In this document: one piece after another, positions 35,599-46,628 of the stretch
Numbering within the stretch: position 1 is the first letter of the stretch
How the letters are laid out: each line of letters opens with the position of its first letter
Assembly: GCF_013166595.1 (NCBI RefSeq)
Contig: NZ_JABKKG010000003.1
Span: forward strand, 335,408 to 399,407
Direction of reading: 5' to 3'
Source: Palleniella intestinalis
GTDB taxonomy: Bacteria > Bacteroidota > Bacteroidia > Bacteroidales > Bacteroidaceae
Length of the DNA: 64,000 bases
Notes under the pieces: model-generated
What the model saw: the letters and a program-made list of their open reading frames with translations, nothing else
Told to the model about the DNA's origin: nothing
Databases searched by the model: none
Program-made: the position numbers and the translations under genes

Positions 35599-36967
35599 CA
35601 ATAATATTTTCAAAGGAAAGAAAGCCGCATATTTCACGCTTGGATGCAAATTGAATTTTGCAGAGACATCGACATTCGCTGAGATGCTGGAGAAGAGAGG
35701 CGTCGTTACCGCCGCAAAGGGTGAGCAGGCAGACCTCTGCCTTATAAACACTTGCTCCGTGACGGAGGTTGCTGACCATAAATGCCGGCAGCAGATACAT
35801 AAGATGGTGCGTAACAATCCCGGAGCTTTTGTCGTTGTGACAGGCTGCTATGCACAGCTTGAGCCGGAGCGCATAGCGGCAATAGAAGGTGTTGACCTTG
35901 TCCTTGGCTCAAACGAGAAGGCAGACCTGATGCAGTATCTTTCCGATGCGTGGACAGAGAAATCCGGTGCCGGCAGTGGTGAAGGGCGTGGCACAATTAT
36001 CTCGGAGAACCTTCATCGCCACCATAGTGTTAAGACAAAGGACATCAAGTCTTTCGCTCCGTCATGCTCGCGTGGAAACAGGACACGCTATTTCCTTAAG
36101 GTTCAGGACGGATGCAACTACTATTGTACATATTGCACAATACCTTATGCACGCGGAAATTCGCGCAACCCTTCTGTAGAATCACTTGTGGCTCAGGCTC
36201 GTGAGGTTGCGGAAAGAGGAGGAAAGGAGATTGTACTGACAGGCGTTAATATCGGGGATTTCGGTCAGACAACGGGCGAGACATTCCTTGAATTGGTGAA
36301 GGCTCTTGACAAGGTTGAGGGCATTGAGCGCTACCGTATATCGTCGATAGAGCCGAATCTGCTCACTGATGAGCTGATAGAGTATTGTGCAGGCTCGCGC
36401 GCCTTCATGCCTCATTTTCACATTCCTCTGCAATCCGGAAGCGATGAAGTGCTGAGGCTTATGCACCGCCGTTATGACACGGCTCTGTTCCGTCGTAAGA
36501 TAGAACTTGTAAAGTCATTGATGCCGGATGCGTTTATCGGTGTTGACGTAATGGTCGGATGCCGTGGCGAGACACCGGAATGCTTTGAGGAATGCTATGA
36601 GTTCATCAAGTCTCTTGATGTGCAGCAGCTTCATGTGTTCCCGTATTCGGAGCGTCCGGGGACTGCGGCACTGAAAATACCGTATGTCGTTGGGGATAAG
36701 GAGAAGAAAGAACGCTCACATCGTCTGCTGGAGCTGTCGGACTTGAAGACAGAGGCTTTCTATAAAGGCTTTATCGGAAGAGAGATGCATGTCCTTATGG
36801 AGAAAGCTCCGAAGGGTAGGGCAATGCACGGATTCACAGATAACTATGTCCGTGTGGAGATTCCTGCCGACTTAGCAAGGGATGAGTATGACAATGAAAT
36901 CTTGAAAGTAAGGCTTGGCGGCTTTAACAGTGACAAGACTGCGCTGATGGCAGAGCTGCTTTCATGA
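35591..36967 (+). CDS. mtaB: tRNA (t6A37)-C2 methylthiotransferase MtaB
   Basis: MtaB converts t6A to ms2t6A at position 37 of tRNAs reading ANN codons. The 458-residue product has the N-terminal UPF0004 cysteines (TLGCKLNFAE, NTCSVTEVAD, GCYAQLEP), the radical SAM motif CNYYCTYC, and a C-terminal TRAM-like segment. The TLGCKLNFAE form rather than GCQMN distinguishes it from MiaB and RimO. It overlaps the upstream lysozyme gene by 8 bp and lies 36 bp before a glycosyltransferase gene. Confidence 0.93.
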   Translation: MTDNNIFKGKKAAYFTLGCKLNFAETSTFAEMLEKRGVVTAAKGEQADLCLINTCSVTEVADHKCRQQIHKMVRNNPGAFVVVTGCYAQLEPERIAAIEGVDLVLGSNEKADLMQYLSDAWTEKSGAGSGEGRGTIISENLHRHHSVKTKDIKSFAPSCSRGNRTRYFLKVQDGCNYYCTYCTIPYARGNSRNPSVESLVAQAREVAERGGKEIVLTGVNIGDFGQTTGETFLELVKALDKVEGIERYRISSIEPNLLTDELIEYCAGSRAFMPHFHIPLQSGSDEVLRLMHRRYDTALFRRKIELVKSLMPDAFIGVDVMVGCRGETPECFEECYEFIKSLDVQQLHVFPYSERPGTAALKIPYVVGDKEKKERSHRLLELSDLKTEAFYKGFIGREMHVLMEKAPKGRAMHGFTDNYVRVEIPADLARDEYDNEILKVRLGGFNSDKTALMAELLS

Positions 36968-37003
36968 TAACAGTGTGTGTATAAATGATATGGAGGCTTT
37001 TTC

Positions 37004-38023
37004 ATGATGAAAGTATCTGTTATAATCTTGAACTGGAACGGTGCTGCCATGATGCGCCGCTTCCTGCCTTCTGTTGTCGCTAACACCGACGGTGCGGAGA
37101 TTGTTGTCGCGGACAATGGGTCGGATGACGACTCGCTTGCGATGCTTGCATCCGAGTTCCCGTCTGTGCGTGTGATTCGCCTTGACAGAAATTATGGTTT
37201 TGCGGAGGGCTATAACCGTGCTATAGATGAGGTGAATAGTGAGTATGTTGTGCTTCTCAACAGTGACGTGGAGACTCCGAAAGGCTGGCTTTCTCCTCTT
37301 GTTGAGTATATGGATGCAAATCCGGATGTGGCGGCATGTCAGCCTAAACTCTTGTCTTTCGCTGATAAAAACTCTTTTGAGTATGCCGGTGGGGCAGGCG
37401 GATTTGTTGACAGGTTTGGCTATCCTTTCTGCAGAGGAAGGCTCTTTGGTGTCGTGGAAAAAGATAATGGGCAGTATGATGATGTGTGCGACATACATTG
37501 GGCTACGGGCGCATGCATGATGGTCCGTAGAAAAGCCTATTTGGATTCAGGAGGACTTGACGCACGTTTCTTTGCGCATAACGAAGAGATTGACATTTGC
37601 TGGCGCATGCGCCTGTTCGGCTATCGTATCGTTTGCGTCCCGGGCAGCGTTGTTTATCATCTTGGAGGAGGGACACTTCCGCAAGGCAACCCGCGTAAAA
37701 CATACTTGAACTTCCGCAACAATCTGACAATGCTTTACAAGAATCTGACGGACGCTTCGCTGAACAGTGTGATGAGGTGGAGGCTGTTGCTTGATTATGT
37801 TGCCATGTTGCAGTCATTGCTGAAAGGCAATATTGCGGATGTGAAGGCAATCCGCGCTGCACGCAGGGATTTCAAAGCATGGAAGAGTGACTATGCTCCT
37901 TTGCGTAAGGAAATACAGAAGCGCGCTCGCAAGAATGGCAAGGTATGTGATTCTTACACAGCTCCGTACTCTGTGATTGTGAAATATTACCTATTTGGAA
38001 AGAGATGTTTTTCTGATTTATGA
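37004..38023 (+). CDS. Family 2 glycosyltransferase
   Basis: A 339-residue GT-A-fold transferase: VSVIILNWNGAAM, the nucleotide-binding VVADNGSDDDS, the metal-site equivalent LLNSDVETP, and HNEEIDICWRMRLFGYR, which is typical of rhamnosyltransferase-like members. A C-terminal region of about 100 residues has no clear membrane helix. It probably adds a sugar to a cell-surface glycan; donor and acceptor are unknown. Its stop overlaps the next gene's start (ATGA). Confidence 0.88.
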   Translation: MMKVSVIILNWNGAAMMRRFLPSVVANTDGAEIVVADNGSDDDSLAMLASEFPSVRVIRLDRNYGFAEGYNRAIDEVNSEYVVLLNSDVETPKGWLSPLVEYMDANPDVAACQPKLLSFADKNSFEYAGGAGGFVDRFGYPFCRGRLFGVVEKDNGQYDDVCDIHWATGACMMVRRKAYLDSGGLDARFFAHNEEIDICWRMRLFGYRIVCVPGSVVYHLGGGTLPQGNPRKTYLNFRNNLTMLYKNLTDASLNSVMRWRLLLDYVAMLQSLLKGNIADVKAIRAARRDFKAWKSDYAPLRKEIQKRARKNGKVCDSYTAPYSVIVKYYLFGKRCFSDL

Positions 38024-38904
38024 TAATGATGAAGATTAGTAAATTGATTATAGTGCAGAAACGTTTGCTTTATGCGCTACCATGCGTTTTAGCCTTGCTT
38101 GCCGTTTGGGGTGTTGCCAGTGTTGTTTCACAAAATGGTGAAGAAGGCGATGGCTCTGCCGTTTCCGACACTTGCATGACTGTTGCCGTTACCCCAACAA
38201 TGGATTGCCTTCCGGTTTATGTTGCTGTAGAGACAGGCATTGCGGCGGAAATGGGATGTGATTTGGCTTTGCAGGAGCATACATCGATAGCCGATTGTGA
38301 CACTGCGTTGGTTGGAGGTTCTGCATTCTGTGCGTCGACGGACAGTGTCAGGGCAGAAATGCTTTTGGCTGGAATGAAGAAAGGTGCGAAAGAAAAATAT
38401 TCGATAGTCAGGAATCCGAACAGCTGTCTGTATCTTTTTGCAAATCGTAAGGTACGTGTGAAGAAGGCCTCTCAGCTGAAGGACAAGATGATAGCTGTGG
38501 ATCGTAAAGGTGCGGATGGCATGATGGCTCAATATGTGCTTGACTCCGTGAAACTTGTTGATGATAAGGCGTTTCTTGTGAACATCCACAGTCTGAATGT
38601 ACGTATGGCAATGCTTGCAAACAATACTATGGATGCTGCTGTGCTACCGGAACCACAAGCAACTGTTGCACGTAAGGTCGGGCATGTGAATCTGTATTCG
38701 GAATGCAGCCGTGGTGGAAAAGTGTATGGTGCTTTTCTTGTGAAGAAAGAGAGTAGGGAACTGTTTGCCAAAATCTATAACCGTGCTTGCGACTCCATAA
38801 ACAAGAATGGAATAGCGCACTATGATTCAATACTTGTGAGAAGAATGGCAGTACCGGAAAAATTTTTGAAAGATATTCCAACAAGAATGTTTGTTAAATT
38901 ATAA
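38020..38904 (+). CDS. NMT1/THI5-like periplasmic-binding-fold protein with N-terminal anchor
   Basis: A 294-residue protein with one N-terminal hydrophobic helix (LLYALPCVLALLAVWGVASV) and no lipobox. The rest resembles ABC-type substrate-binding proteins of the NMT1/SsuA class (LPVYVAVETGIAAEMG, ASQLKDKMIAVDRKGADGMM, MDAAVLPEPQATVARKVG). No permease or ATPase gene is adjacent; instead it is coupled by ATGA to a glycosyltransferase gene. The ligand is unknown. Several in-frame Met codons lie within the first four positions. Confidence 0.72.
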   Translation: MIMMKISKLIIVQKRLLYALPCVLALLAVWGVASVVSQNGEEGDGSAVSDTCMTVAVTPTMDCLPVYVAVETGIAAEMGCDLALQEHTSIADCDTALVGGSAFCASTDSVRAEMLLAGMKKGAKEKYSIVRNPNSCLYLFANRKVRVKKASQLKDKMIAVDRKGADGMMAQYVLDSVKLVDDKAFLVNIHSLNVRMAMLANNTMDAAVLPEPQATVARKVGHVNLYSECSRGGKVYGAFLVKKESRELFAKIYNRACDSINKNGIAHYDSILVRRMAVPEKFLKDIPTRMFVKL

Positions 38905-38944
38905 AAAAAAAATAATTTTATTTCTTGATTTGGATTATTTTTGG

Positions 38945-38952
38945 TATCTTTG
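38945..38952 (+). promoter_or_regulatory. -7 box for the atp operon
   Basis: TATCTTTG followed by C, in an AT-rich gap, about 120 bp before atpD. A TTG lies 17 bp upstream at 38925-38927. Confidence 0.6.
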
Positions 38953-39071
38953 CAGCGAATAAAACATATACAACACTCCCATTCAGACTTGTGGAATATT
39001 GCTTTCCTCCTGATTCTGTGCAGAGTGCGTAAGGTGAAAATAAATAATAAAAACAATAACTAAAACATTGA

Positions 39072-40583
<1,512 letters not shown>

Positions 40584-40595
40584 AAACTCTTCGCT

Positions 40596-40835
40596 ATGCT
40601 TACTCTTAATATCGTATCTCCGGAAAGGACAGTTTACAGCGGAGCGGCAGAGAAAGTCGTTGTGCCCGGAACATTGGGACAGTTTGAAATCCTTGAAAAC
40701 CATGCTCCACTGATATCATCTTTGGACGAAGGCGAAATAAGGTATGTGACTGCTGATGGTGAATGTTCATTTACTGCAAAAGGAGGCTTTGTCGAAGTGA
40801 AAAAGAACAATGTGGATATCTGCGTTGAAATTTAG
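40596..40835 (+). CDS. atpC: F1Fo ATP synthase epsilon subunit
   Basis: A 79-residue epsilon subunit consisting only of the N-terminal beta-sandwich (LTLNIVSPERTVYSGAAEKV, GQFEILENHAPLISSL). The C-terminal helical hairpin that inhibits ATP hydrolysis in E. coli is absent, as usual in this phylum. So epsilon-type inhibition of reverse rotation is probably lacking or done otherwise. It couples gamma to the c-ring. Confidence 0.95.
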   Translation: MLTLNIVSPERTVYSGAAEKVVVPGTLGQFEILENHAPLISSLDEGEIRYVTADGECSFTAKGGFVEVKKNNVDICVEI

Positions 40836-40875
40836 GAAGACGCTGTAAGGATTTCTGCATAGAATGTTCTTTTGA

Positions 40876-41307
40876 ATGAAGACAGGTGAGAATGAAAACA
40901 AAGTGATGGATAAGAAAGATGTAGAAAAGGCATTTAAAAGATATATCGCACAACTCTTTGGCATTGTGGCTGCACTCTGTCTGCTTGCAGGAACTCTGAT
41001 GTCATTAGAGGTTGTTGGTGATATTATGATGCCATTGACAGTCAGTTGCATATTCATGTTGGCTGTGGGAATTGTGATTTCTTTTGTTTGGAAGAAAGTT
41101 GCAATGTCAAGTCCGGACTCTTTGACAACATTCTTTACTGCGGTCTCAGGTTTCAGGATGCTTCTTGCCCTGATGACCCTTTTGGGATGTTACATTGCAG
41201 TCGGGCGTGACAATATGGACAAGTATGTGATTGTCTTCATGGTGTTCTACTTTGCGTCTCTTGCACATCACTCAATGTTCTTTGCGCATATTAACAATAA
41301 AAACTGA
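40876..41307 (+). CDS. Four-helix membrane protein in the atp operon (AtpI-like position)
   Basis: A 143-residue protein with about four predicted membrane helices (QLFGIVAALCLLAGTLMSLE, MLAVGIVISFVW, GFRMLLALMTLLGC, VIVFMVFYFASLAHH). It lies between atpC and atpB, 3 bp before atpB. Similarity to AtpI is by position and topology, not by clear motifs. AtpI helps c-ring assembly in other bacteria; that role here is inference. A later Met (MDKKDVEKAFKRY) could be the true start. Confidence 0.75.
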   Translation: MKTGENENKVMDKKDVEKAFKRYIAQLFGIVAALCLLAGTLMSLEVVGDIMMPLTVSCIFMLAVGIVISFVWKKVAMSSPDSLTTFFTAVSGFRMLLALMTLLGCYIAVGRDNMDKYVIVFMVFYFASLAHHSMFFAHINNKN

Positions 41308-41310
41308 AAA

Positions 41311-42351
41311 ATGAAACGTATCAAGTCTATACTGCTTCTTGCTTTTCTGCTTCTTTCCGTGCTGCCAATGAAGGCTAACGGAGGTGAGCAGAAAGAGGAA
41401 GGCTTGAATATTCCGGAAATTGTGCTTGAGCATCTTGCCGATGCTTACGAATGGCACGTTGCTTCTTATGAGGGAAAGCATCTGAGCATCCCATTGCCAA
41501 TCATTGTGAGAAGCGAGCAAACTGGCGAATGGACGTTCTGCACAGCTCATAGTCTTCCTGAACAGTACTTTTTCAATGCTGACAGTCATGGTAAGATTTA
41601 TGAAAAGCTGGCTGACGGTACAACTGTGCGCCCGATTGATTTGAGCATAACAAAGTCTGTTGCACAGATATGGATTGTCGTTATCGTACTGCTGACTGTC
41701 TTCCTCAATTGTGCAAAATGGTACAAAAAGCGGGATTGCAAAAGCGAGGCGCCACGAGGCTTCGTTGGAGCTGTGGAAATGCTTACAATGACAATACATG
41801 ATGACTTGTGCAAGAGCTGTATTGGCGAGAAGCATTACAAGCCATACGCTCCATACCTCCTTACGGTCTTCTATTTCATTTTTGCAACGAACCTTATAGG
41901 GTTGATTCCTATATTCCCGGGCGGTGCCAATGTCACCGGCAACATAAATGTAACAATGTTCTTGGCATTGTGCACAATGTTGGTGATAAACGTTTTTGCT
42001 AATGCCCATTACTGGAAGGAAATCTTTTGGCCGGAAGTGCCGGGACCGTTGAAGTTGCTGATGATTCCAATAGAAATGTTCGGAGTCTTTACAAAGCCGT
42101 TCGCTTTGATGATTCGTCTTTTCGCAAACATGATGGCGGGACATGCTGTGATTCTCTCGTTCACTTGCGTCATATTCCTTGGCTGGTCAATGGGAGCGGC
42201 TTATGGTCTTGGATTGAACTTGTTCAGTGCTATGATGCTTCTGTTCATGAACTGCCTCGAAGTCCTTGTGGCATTTGTTCAGGCTTATGTGTTCACGCTT
42301 CTCTCTGCTGTGTTCATCGGGCTTGCTCATGTGGAGCACCATGAGGCGTAG
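41311..42351 (+). CDS. atpB: F1Fo ATP synthase subunit a
   Basis: The stator channel subunit of Fo. The 346-residue product is longer than the E. coli protein because of an N-terminal signal-like helix (MKRIKSILLLAFLLLSVLPM) and an extra domain of about 100 residues. The essential arginine is in LMIRLFANMMAGH. The NLIGLIPIFPGGANVTGN and AYVFTLLSAVFIGLAHVEHH segments are conserved. A 146-bp gap with tandem repeats separates it from atpE. Confidence 0.95.
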   Translation: MKRIKSILLLAFLLLSVLPMKANGGEQKEEGLNIPEIVLEHLADAYEWHVASYEGKHLSIPLPIIVRSEQTGEWTFCTAHSLPEQYFFNADSHGKIYEKLADGTTVRPIDLSITKSVAQIWIVVIVLLTVFLNCAKWYKKRDCKSEAPRGFVGAVEMLTMTIHDDLCKSCIGEKHYKPYAPYLLTVFYFIFATNLIGLIPIFPGGANVTGNINVTMFLALCTMLVINVFANAHYWKEIFWPEVPGPLKLLMIPIEMFGVFTKPFALMIRLFANMMAGHAVILSFTCVIFLGWSMGAAYGLGLNLFSAMMLLFMNCLEVLVAFVQAYVFTLLSAVFIGLAHVEHHEA

Positions 42352-42372
42352 TCGGTAATGTTGCCGGAAGAA

Positions 42373-42444
42373 TAACAGTATTATCAGTATTGACAGTATT
42401 AACAATGTTGACAATACTGACATTCCTGACAATATTGACATCAA
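42373..42444. repeat. Nine-bp tandem repeat, eight degenerate copies, before atpE
   Basis: The segment splits cleanly into eight 9-mers: TAACAGTAT, TATCAGTAT, TGACAGTAT, TAACAATGT, TGACAATAC, TGACATTCC, TGACAATAT, TGACATCAA. The consensus is TGACAATAT. It also contains a possible hairpin (TCAGTATTG/CAATACTGA, 42384-42420). Confidence 0.85.
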
Positions 42445-42497
42445 TATAAAATAAGATAATAAATAAAAAACAATTAATAACTTAAAACTCAAAAACT

Positions 42498-42734
42498 ATG
42501 ATTTCATTATTAGTAGAAGGTTCTATTGCAGCTATGGGCTGCGGTATTGGTGCAGGTATAGCAACAATCGGTGCAGGTCTTGGTATTGGTAAGATCGGTG
42601 GCAGCGCAATGGATGCCATTGCACGTCAGCCGGAGGCTGCAGGAAAGATTCAGACAAACATGATTCTTACTGCTGCTTTCGTTGAGGGTTGTGCCCTTTT
42701 TGCTATCGCGGCATGTGCGTTCCTTATCAAATAA
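42498..42734 (+). CDS. atpE: F1Fo ATP synthase subunit c
   Basis: The 78-residue proteolipid that forms the rotor ring: two helices joined by the polar loop ARQPEA, with the ion-binding glutamate in AFVEGCALF. The residue equivalent to the Na+ ligand Gln32 of Ilyobacter is Ile (GLGIGKIGG), and Glu is followed by Gly-Cys rather than Ser-Thr. So a proton-coupled ring is expected. It follows a repeat-rich gap that may set its higher expression. Confidence 0.96.
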   Translation: MISLLVEGSIAAMGCGIGAGIATIGAGLGIGKIGGSAMDAIARQPEAAGKIQTNMILTAAFVEGCALFAIAACAFLIK

Positions 42735-42761
42735 TAAAGACTGATATTCAATTAGAAGAGA

Positions 42762-43283
42762 ATGGATTTAAGTAATTTGCCTGCTATACTCACACCGGAC
42801 CTTGGTCTGCTGTTCTGGATGATGCTGGCATTTCTTGTGGTCTTCTTCGTACTCGCCAAGAAAGGTTTCCCCGCCATAGTCAATATGGTAGAGGAGCGCA
42901 AGGCGTACATCGATGAGAGTCTGAAAAAGGCTCATGAGGCAAACGAGAAATTGGCAAACATCCAGGCGGAAGGCGAGAAAATATTGCTTGAGGCACGTGA
43001 GCGTCAGTCACAGATTGTGAAGGAGGCTCAGGCAACTCGCGACAATATGATAGCCCAAGCAGAAGTCAAGGCACGTGAGGAAAGCGCGCGCATTATTGCA
43101 GAAGCAAAAGCTCAGATTGAGTCAGAGAAGAAGAATGCCATCGCTGACATCCGTCAGCAGGTTTCCATTCTCAGTGTGGGCATTGCCGAGAAGATATTGC
43201 GCCAAAAACTTTCTGACGACAAGAGTCAGATGGCTTATGTTGACAAGTTGCTGGATGATGTTTCTTCTTATGCTAAACAATAA
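42762..43283 (+). CDS. atpF: F1Fo ATP synthase subunit b
   Basis: A 173-residue stator stalk protein. It has one N-terminal membrane helix (LGLLFWMMLAFLVVFFVLAK) and a long charged coiled coil (about residues 40-140) rich in Glu, Ala and Lys. Length is normal. It lies 27 bp after atpE and 10 bp before atpH. Confidence 0.95.
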   Translation: MDLSNLPAILTPDLGLLFWMMLAFLVVFFVLAKKGFPAIVNMVEERKAYIDESLKKAHEANEKLANIQAEGEKILLEARERQSQIVKEAQATRDNMIAQAEVKAREESARIIAEAKAQIESEKKNAIADIRQQVSILSVGIAEKILRQKLSDDKSQMAYVDKLLDDVSSYAKQ

Positions 43284-43293
43284 AAGATAGAGT

Positions 43294-43827
43294 ATGGATT
43301 TAGGCGTTATTTCAATTCGCTATGCGCGTGCCCTTCATAAGAGTGCCGTGCAGACGGGCTGTGATGAGGATGTCTATAACGATATGGTGACTTTGGCCAG
43401 TGCGTATATGGACGTGCCTCAGTTGCGCCACACCATTGACAATCCTATGCTCCCACAGGAGAAAAAGGAAAGTCTGCTCAAGGCTGCTTGCGGTGCGAAA
43501 CCGGCAGAATTGACAATGCGCTTTCTCAAACTCGTCTTGCAAGAGGGCAGGGAGACGGTGATGCAACTCATTGCCCAGTCATACATCACTCTATACCGCA
43601 AGCAGAAGAATATCATTCACGGACGTCTCATCACTGCCACTGCTGTCAGTCCTGAAACCGAAAACAAGGTCCGCCAAATGGTGGAGCACAGGACAAATGG
43701 CACTGTGGAATTCCTTACCGAGATTAACCCGGACATAATTGGCGGTTTCATTCTCGAGTATGATACTTACCGTATGGATGCCAGTGTGAAGTCAAGGCTT
43801 CAGAGCATCCTAAAACAATTAAAGTAA
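43294..43827 (+). CDS. atpH: F1Fo ATP synthase delta subunit
   Basis: A 177-residue stator protein that ties the b stalk to the top of F1. Family features are the N-terminal [15 protein letters not shown] and the C-terminal [24 protein letters not shown], typical of OSCP/delta. Four bases separate its stop from the atpA start. Confidence 0.95.
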   Translation: MDLGVISIRYARALHKSAVQTGCDEDVYNDMVTLASAYMDVPQLRHTIDNPMLPQEKKESLLKAACGAKPAELTMRFLKLVLQEGRETVMQLIAQSYITLYRKQKNIIHGRLITATAVSPETENKVRQMVEHRTNGTVEFLTEINPDIIGGFILEYDTYRMDASVKSRLQSILKQLK

Positions 43828-43831
43828 AATA

Positions 43832-45412
43832 ATGGACAAGATAAAACCAAGCGAAGTATCTGAAATTTTGCTTCAGCAACTCAACAGCATCGGAGCCGAG
43901 CATAATTTTGACGAAGTGGGTACAGTGCTTACCGTGAATGATGGTGTTGCACGTATCTACGGACTCAACAATGCGGAGGCAAATGAGCTTCTTGAGTTTG
44001 AGAATGGTACGATGGCTATCGTGATGAACTTGGAGGAAAACAATGTAGGTTGCGTTCTTCTCGGTTCCACGAGCGGTATCAAGGAGGGAATGAAGGTAAA
44101 GCGCACAAAGCGTATTGCTTCCATTCGTGTAAACGACAATATGCTTGGTCGTGTCATCAATCCTATTGGCGAAGCCATTGACGGACTTGGTGACATTGAC
44201 CTTACTGACGCTTACGAGATGCCACTTGACCGTAAGGCTCCGGGCGTTATCTATCGTCAGCCTGTGAAGCAGCCTTTGCAGACAGGTATAAAGGCTGTTG
44301 ACTCGATGATTCCTATCGGCCGTGGTCAGCGAGAGCTTATCATCGGTGACCGACAGACAGGTAAGACAGCTATCGCCATTGATACAATCATCAACCAGAA
44401 GTCTTTCTATGAGGCAGGCAAGCCTGTCTATTGCATCTATGTTGCGATAGGACAGAAGGCTTCCACTGTGGCAGCACTCGTGCAGAACCTTAAGGAGAAA
44501 GGAGCGATGCCTTATACAATCATTGTTGCCGCTACAGCTTCTGATCCTGCTGCCATGCAGTACTATGCTCCTTTTGCAGGTGCTGCCATCGGAGAGTATT
44601 TCCGCGACCGTGGCGAACACGCACTTGTTGTGTATGATGACCTGTCAAAGCAGGCTGTCGCTTATCGTGAGGTGTCACTCATCCTTCGTCGTCCGTCAGG
44701 ACGTGAGGCTTATCCTGGCGATGTCTTCTACCTCCACTCCCGTCTTCTTGAGCGTGCTGCGAAAATCAATGAGCAGCAGGAAGTGGCAGAGCAGATGAAC
44801 GACCTTCCGGCATGCTTGAAAGGAAAGGTGAAAGGCGGTGGCTCACTCACAGCGCTTCCTATCATTGAGACGCAGGCAGGTGACGTGTCAGCATATATCC
44901 CTACCAATGTGATTTCTATCACTGACGGTCAGATTTATCTGGAGTCAGACCTCTTCAACCAAGGCTTCCGCCCTGCTATCAATGTCGGTATCTCTGTATC
45001 CCGTGTCGGTGGCTCTGCACAGATAAAGTCAATGAAGAAGGTTGCAGGCACATTGAAGATTGACCAAGCTCAGTATCGTGAGTTGGAGTCTTTCTCCAAG
45101 TTCTCAAGTGACATGGATGCCGTTACTGCCATGACTTTGGACCGTGGACGTAAGAACAACCAGCTTCTCATCCAGGCACAGTACAGTCCTATGCCTGTAG
45201 GCGAGCAGGTTGCCATACTCTATTGCGGTACACACGGCCTTATGTCACCTGTTCCGGTTGAGCGTATCCGTGAGTGCCAGGACCAGTTCCTTGAAGTAAT
45301 GCGCACACAACATCAGGATGTCATAGATTTCCTTGGTGCAGGAAATATTGATGACAATGCAACTGATACTATAGAGAAGGTTATGGCAGATGTTGCCGGC
45401 TCTTTCAAATAG
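43832..45412 (+). CDS. atpA: F1Fo ATP synthase alpha subunit
   Basis: The non-catalytic nucleotide-binding subunit of F1. The 526-residue product has Walker [12 protein letters not shown], the family segment [19 protein letters not shown] and [20 protein letters not shown]. It is full length and normal. Confidence 0.98.
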   Translation: MDKIKPSEVSEILLQQLNSIGAEHNFDEVGTVLTVNDGVARIYGLNNAEANELLEFENGTMAIVMNLEENNVGCVLLGSTSGIKEGMKVKRTKRIASIRVNDNMLGRVINPIGEAIDGLGDIDLTDAYEMPLDRKAPGVIYRQPVKQPLQTGIKAVDSMIPIGRGQRELIIGDRQTGKTAIAIDTIINQKSFYEAGKPVYCIYVAIGQKASTVAALVQNLKEKGAMPYTIIVAATASDPAAMQYYAPFAGAAIGEYFRDRGEHALVVYDDLSKQAVAYREVSLILRRPSGREAYPGDVFYLHSRLLERAAKINEQQEVAEQMNDLPACLKGKVKGGGSLTALPIIETQAGDVSAYIPTNVISITDGQIYLESDLFNQGFRPAINVGISVSRVGGSAQIKSMKKVAGTLKIDQAQYRELESFSKFSSDMDAVTAMTLDRGRKNNQLLIQAQYSPMPVGEQVAILYCGTHGLMSPVPVERIRECQDQFLEVMRTQHQDVIDFLGAGNIDDNATDTIEKVMADVAGSFK

Positions 45413-45458
45413 AATCAGGTAATGATTCCCTGATGTATAATTCTTAATTTGAAAGCGT

Positions 45459-46427
45459 ATGGCTTCATTGAAAGAAATAAAAGACCGAATAGCATCCATC
45501 AACAGCACCCGTAAGATCACGAGTGCCATGAAGATGGTGGCAAGCTCAAAACTCCACCATGCTCAGGTGATGATAGAGAATATGCTTCCGTACGAAAGGA
45601 GGTTGGAGCATATTCTCAAGACTTTCCTTGCCAGTGAGGTTGATGCTCGTAACATCTATTCCGAGGAACGCCCGGTGAAGAAGGTTGCAATCATAGCCTT
45701 TAGCAGCAACAGCTCATTGTGTGGTGGTTTCAATGCCAATGTCATCAAGGCATTGCAGAAGGCCGTTGAGGATTATAAAGAACTCGGTCAGGAGAATATC
45801 GTCGTTTATCCCGTAGGGCGCAAGATAGCCGAAAAGGCTGTCAAGTTAGGTTTGCCTGTTGCGAACGACTTCAATAATCTCTGTGACCATCCATGTGTCA
45901 ATGGATGTGTGGATATAGCCAAAGATGTTGCAGGGAAATTCCGCAATGGTGAGATTGACAAGGTGGAACTTATCTATCATCATTTCAAGAGTGCCGGCTC
46001 GCAGGTTCTGAAGCGCAAGACATATCTTCCTATTGACATCACGGAAGTGGACTTCAATGAGGAAAAGGTACGTGACCTGAAGACGCAGATTGCTACAAAG
46101 GAAACGCAGGAGTATCTTGCACGGCATGCCCGTGAAGAGGCTGAAAAGGCTAATGAGGATGTTGTGCCTCTCAATGACAACTTCATTGTAGAGCCGGACC
46201 TCTATACCGTTCTCAGCAGGCTTATTCCGCAGTATCTCAAACTGAAGGTCTATACAGCTCTTCTTGACAGCAATGCCTCAGAGCACGCTGCCCGTATGGT
46301 TGCCATGCAGACAGCGACAGACAATGCCGATGAATTGTTGCGTGTGCTTAACCTTCAGTACAACAAGTCGCGCCAGCAGGCTATCACCAACGAATTGCTT
46401 GACCTTGCCGGTGGTTCACAGAATTAA
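45459..46427 (+). CDS. atpG: F1Fo ATP synthase gamma subunit
   Basis: The central rotor shaft. The 322-residue product begins ASLKEIKDRIASINSTRKIT and has the family C-terminus MQTATDNADELLRVLNLQYN, with SRQQAITNELLDLAGG. It is longer than the E. coli subunit by about 35 residues, in the middle (near residues 200-230, rich in Glu and Ala). It is the last gene of the operon; a bidirectional terminator follows. Confidence 0.97.
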   Translation: MASLKEIKDRIASINSTRKITSAMKMVASSKLHHAQVMIENMLPYERRLEHILKTFLASEVDARNIYSEERPVKKVAIIAFSSNSSLCGGFNANVIKALQKAVEDYKELGQENIVVYPVGRKIAEKAVKLGLPVANDFNNLCDHPCVNGCVDIAKDVAGKFRNGEIDKVELIYHHFKSAGSQVLKRKTYLPIDITEVDFNEEKVRDLKTQIATKETQEYLARHAREEAEKANEDVVPLNDNFIVEPDLYTVLSRLIPQYLKLKVYTALLDSNASEHAARMVAMQTATDNADELLRVLNLQYNKSRQQAITNELLDLAGGSQN

Positions 46428-46528
46428 CAATTTATTTGTATTCATACTGATGTTGTTGAACTTGTGCCCAATGTTTTTTACAAAAGATTCCTTTTCTAAA
46501 TTATGACACAATTTCACAACTAAATATA

Positions 46529-46568
46529 AAAGCCGTATCAGTTCTGTTTTTAAGAGTGATACGGCTTT
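46529..46568. terminator. Bidirectional terminator between atpG and the DUF1593 genes
   Basis: AAAGCCGTATCA (46529-46540) pairs with TGATACGGCTTT (46557-46568) over a 16-nt loop, with A/T tracts at both ends. It separates convergent transcription units. Confidence 0.8.
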
Positions 46569-46628
46569 CATATTAACAGCTACGGTCCGGTAAGAACATA
46601 TATTTTAGTTCAATTACCAATTTCATTT

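Noticed and set aside
43748..44620. 290-codon minus-strand frame over atpA
   Set aside because: Antisense shadow of a fully conserved ATP synthase gene.
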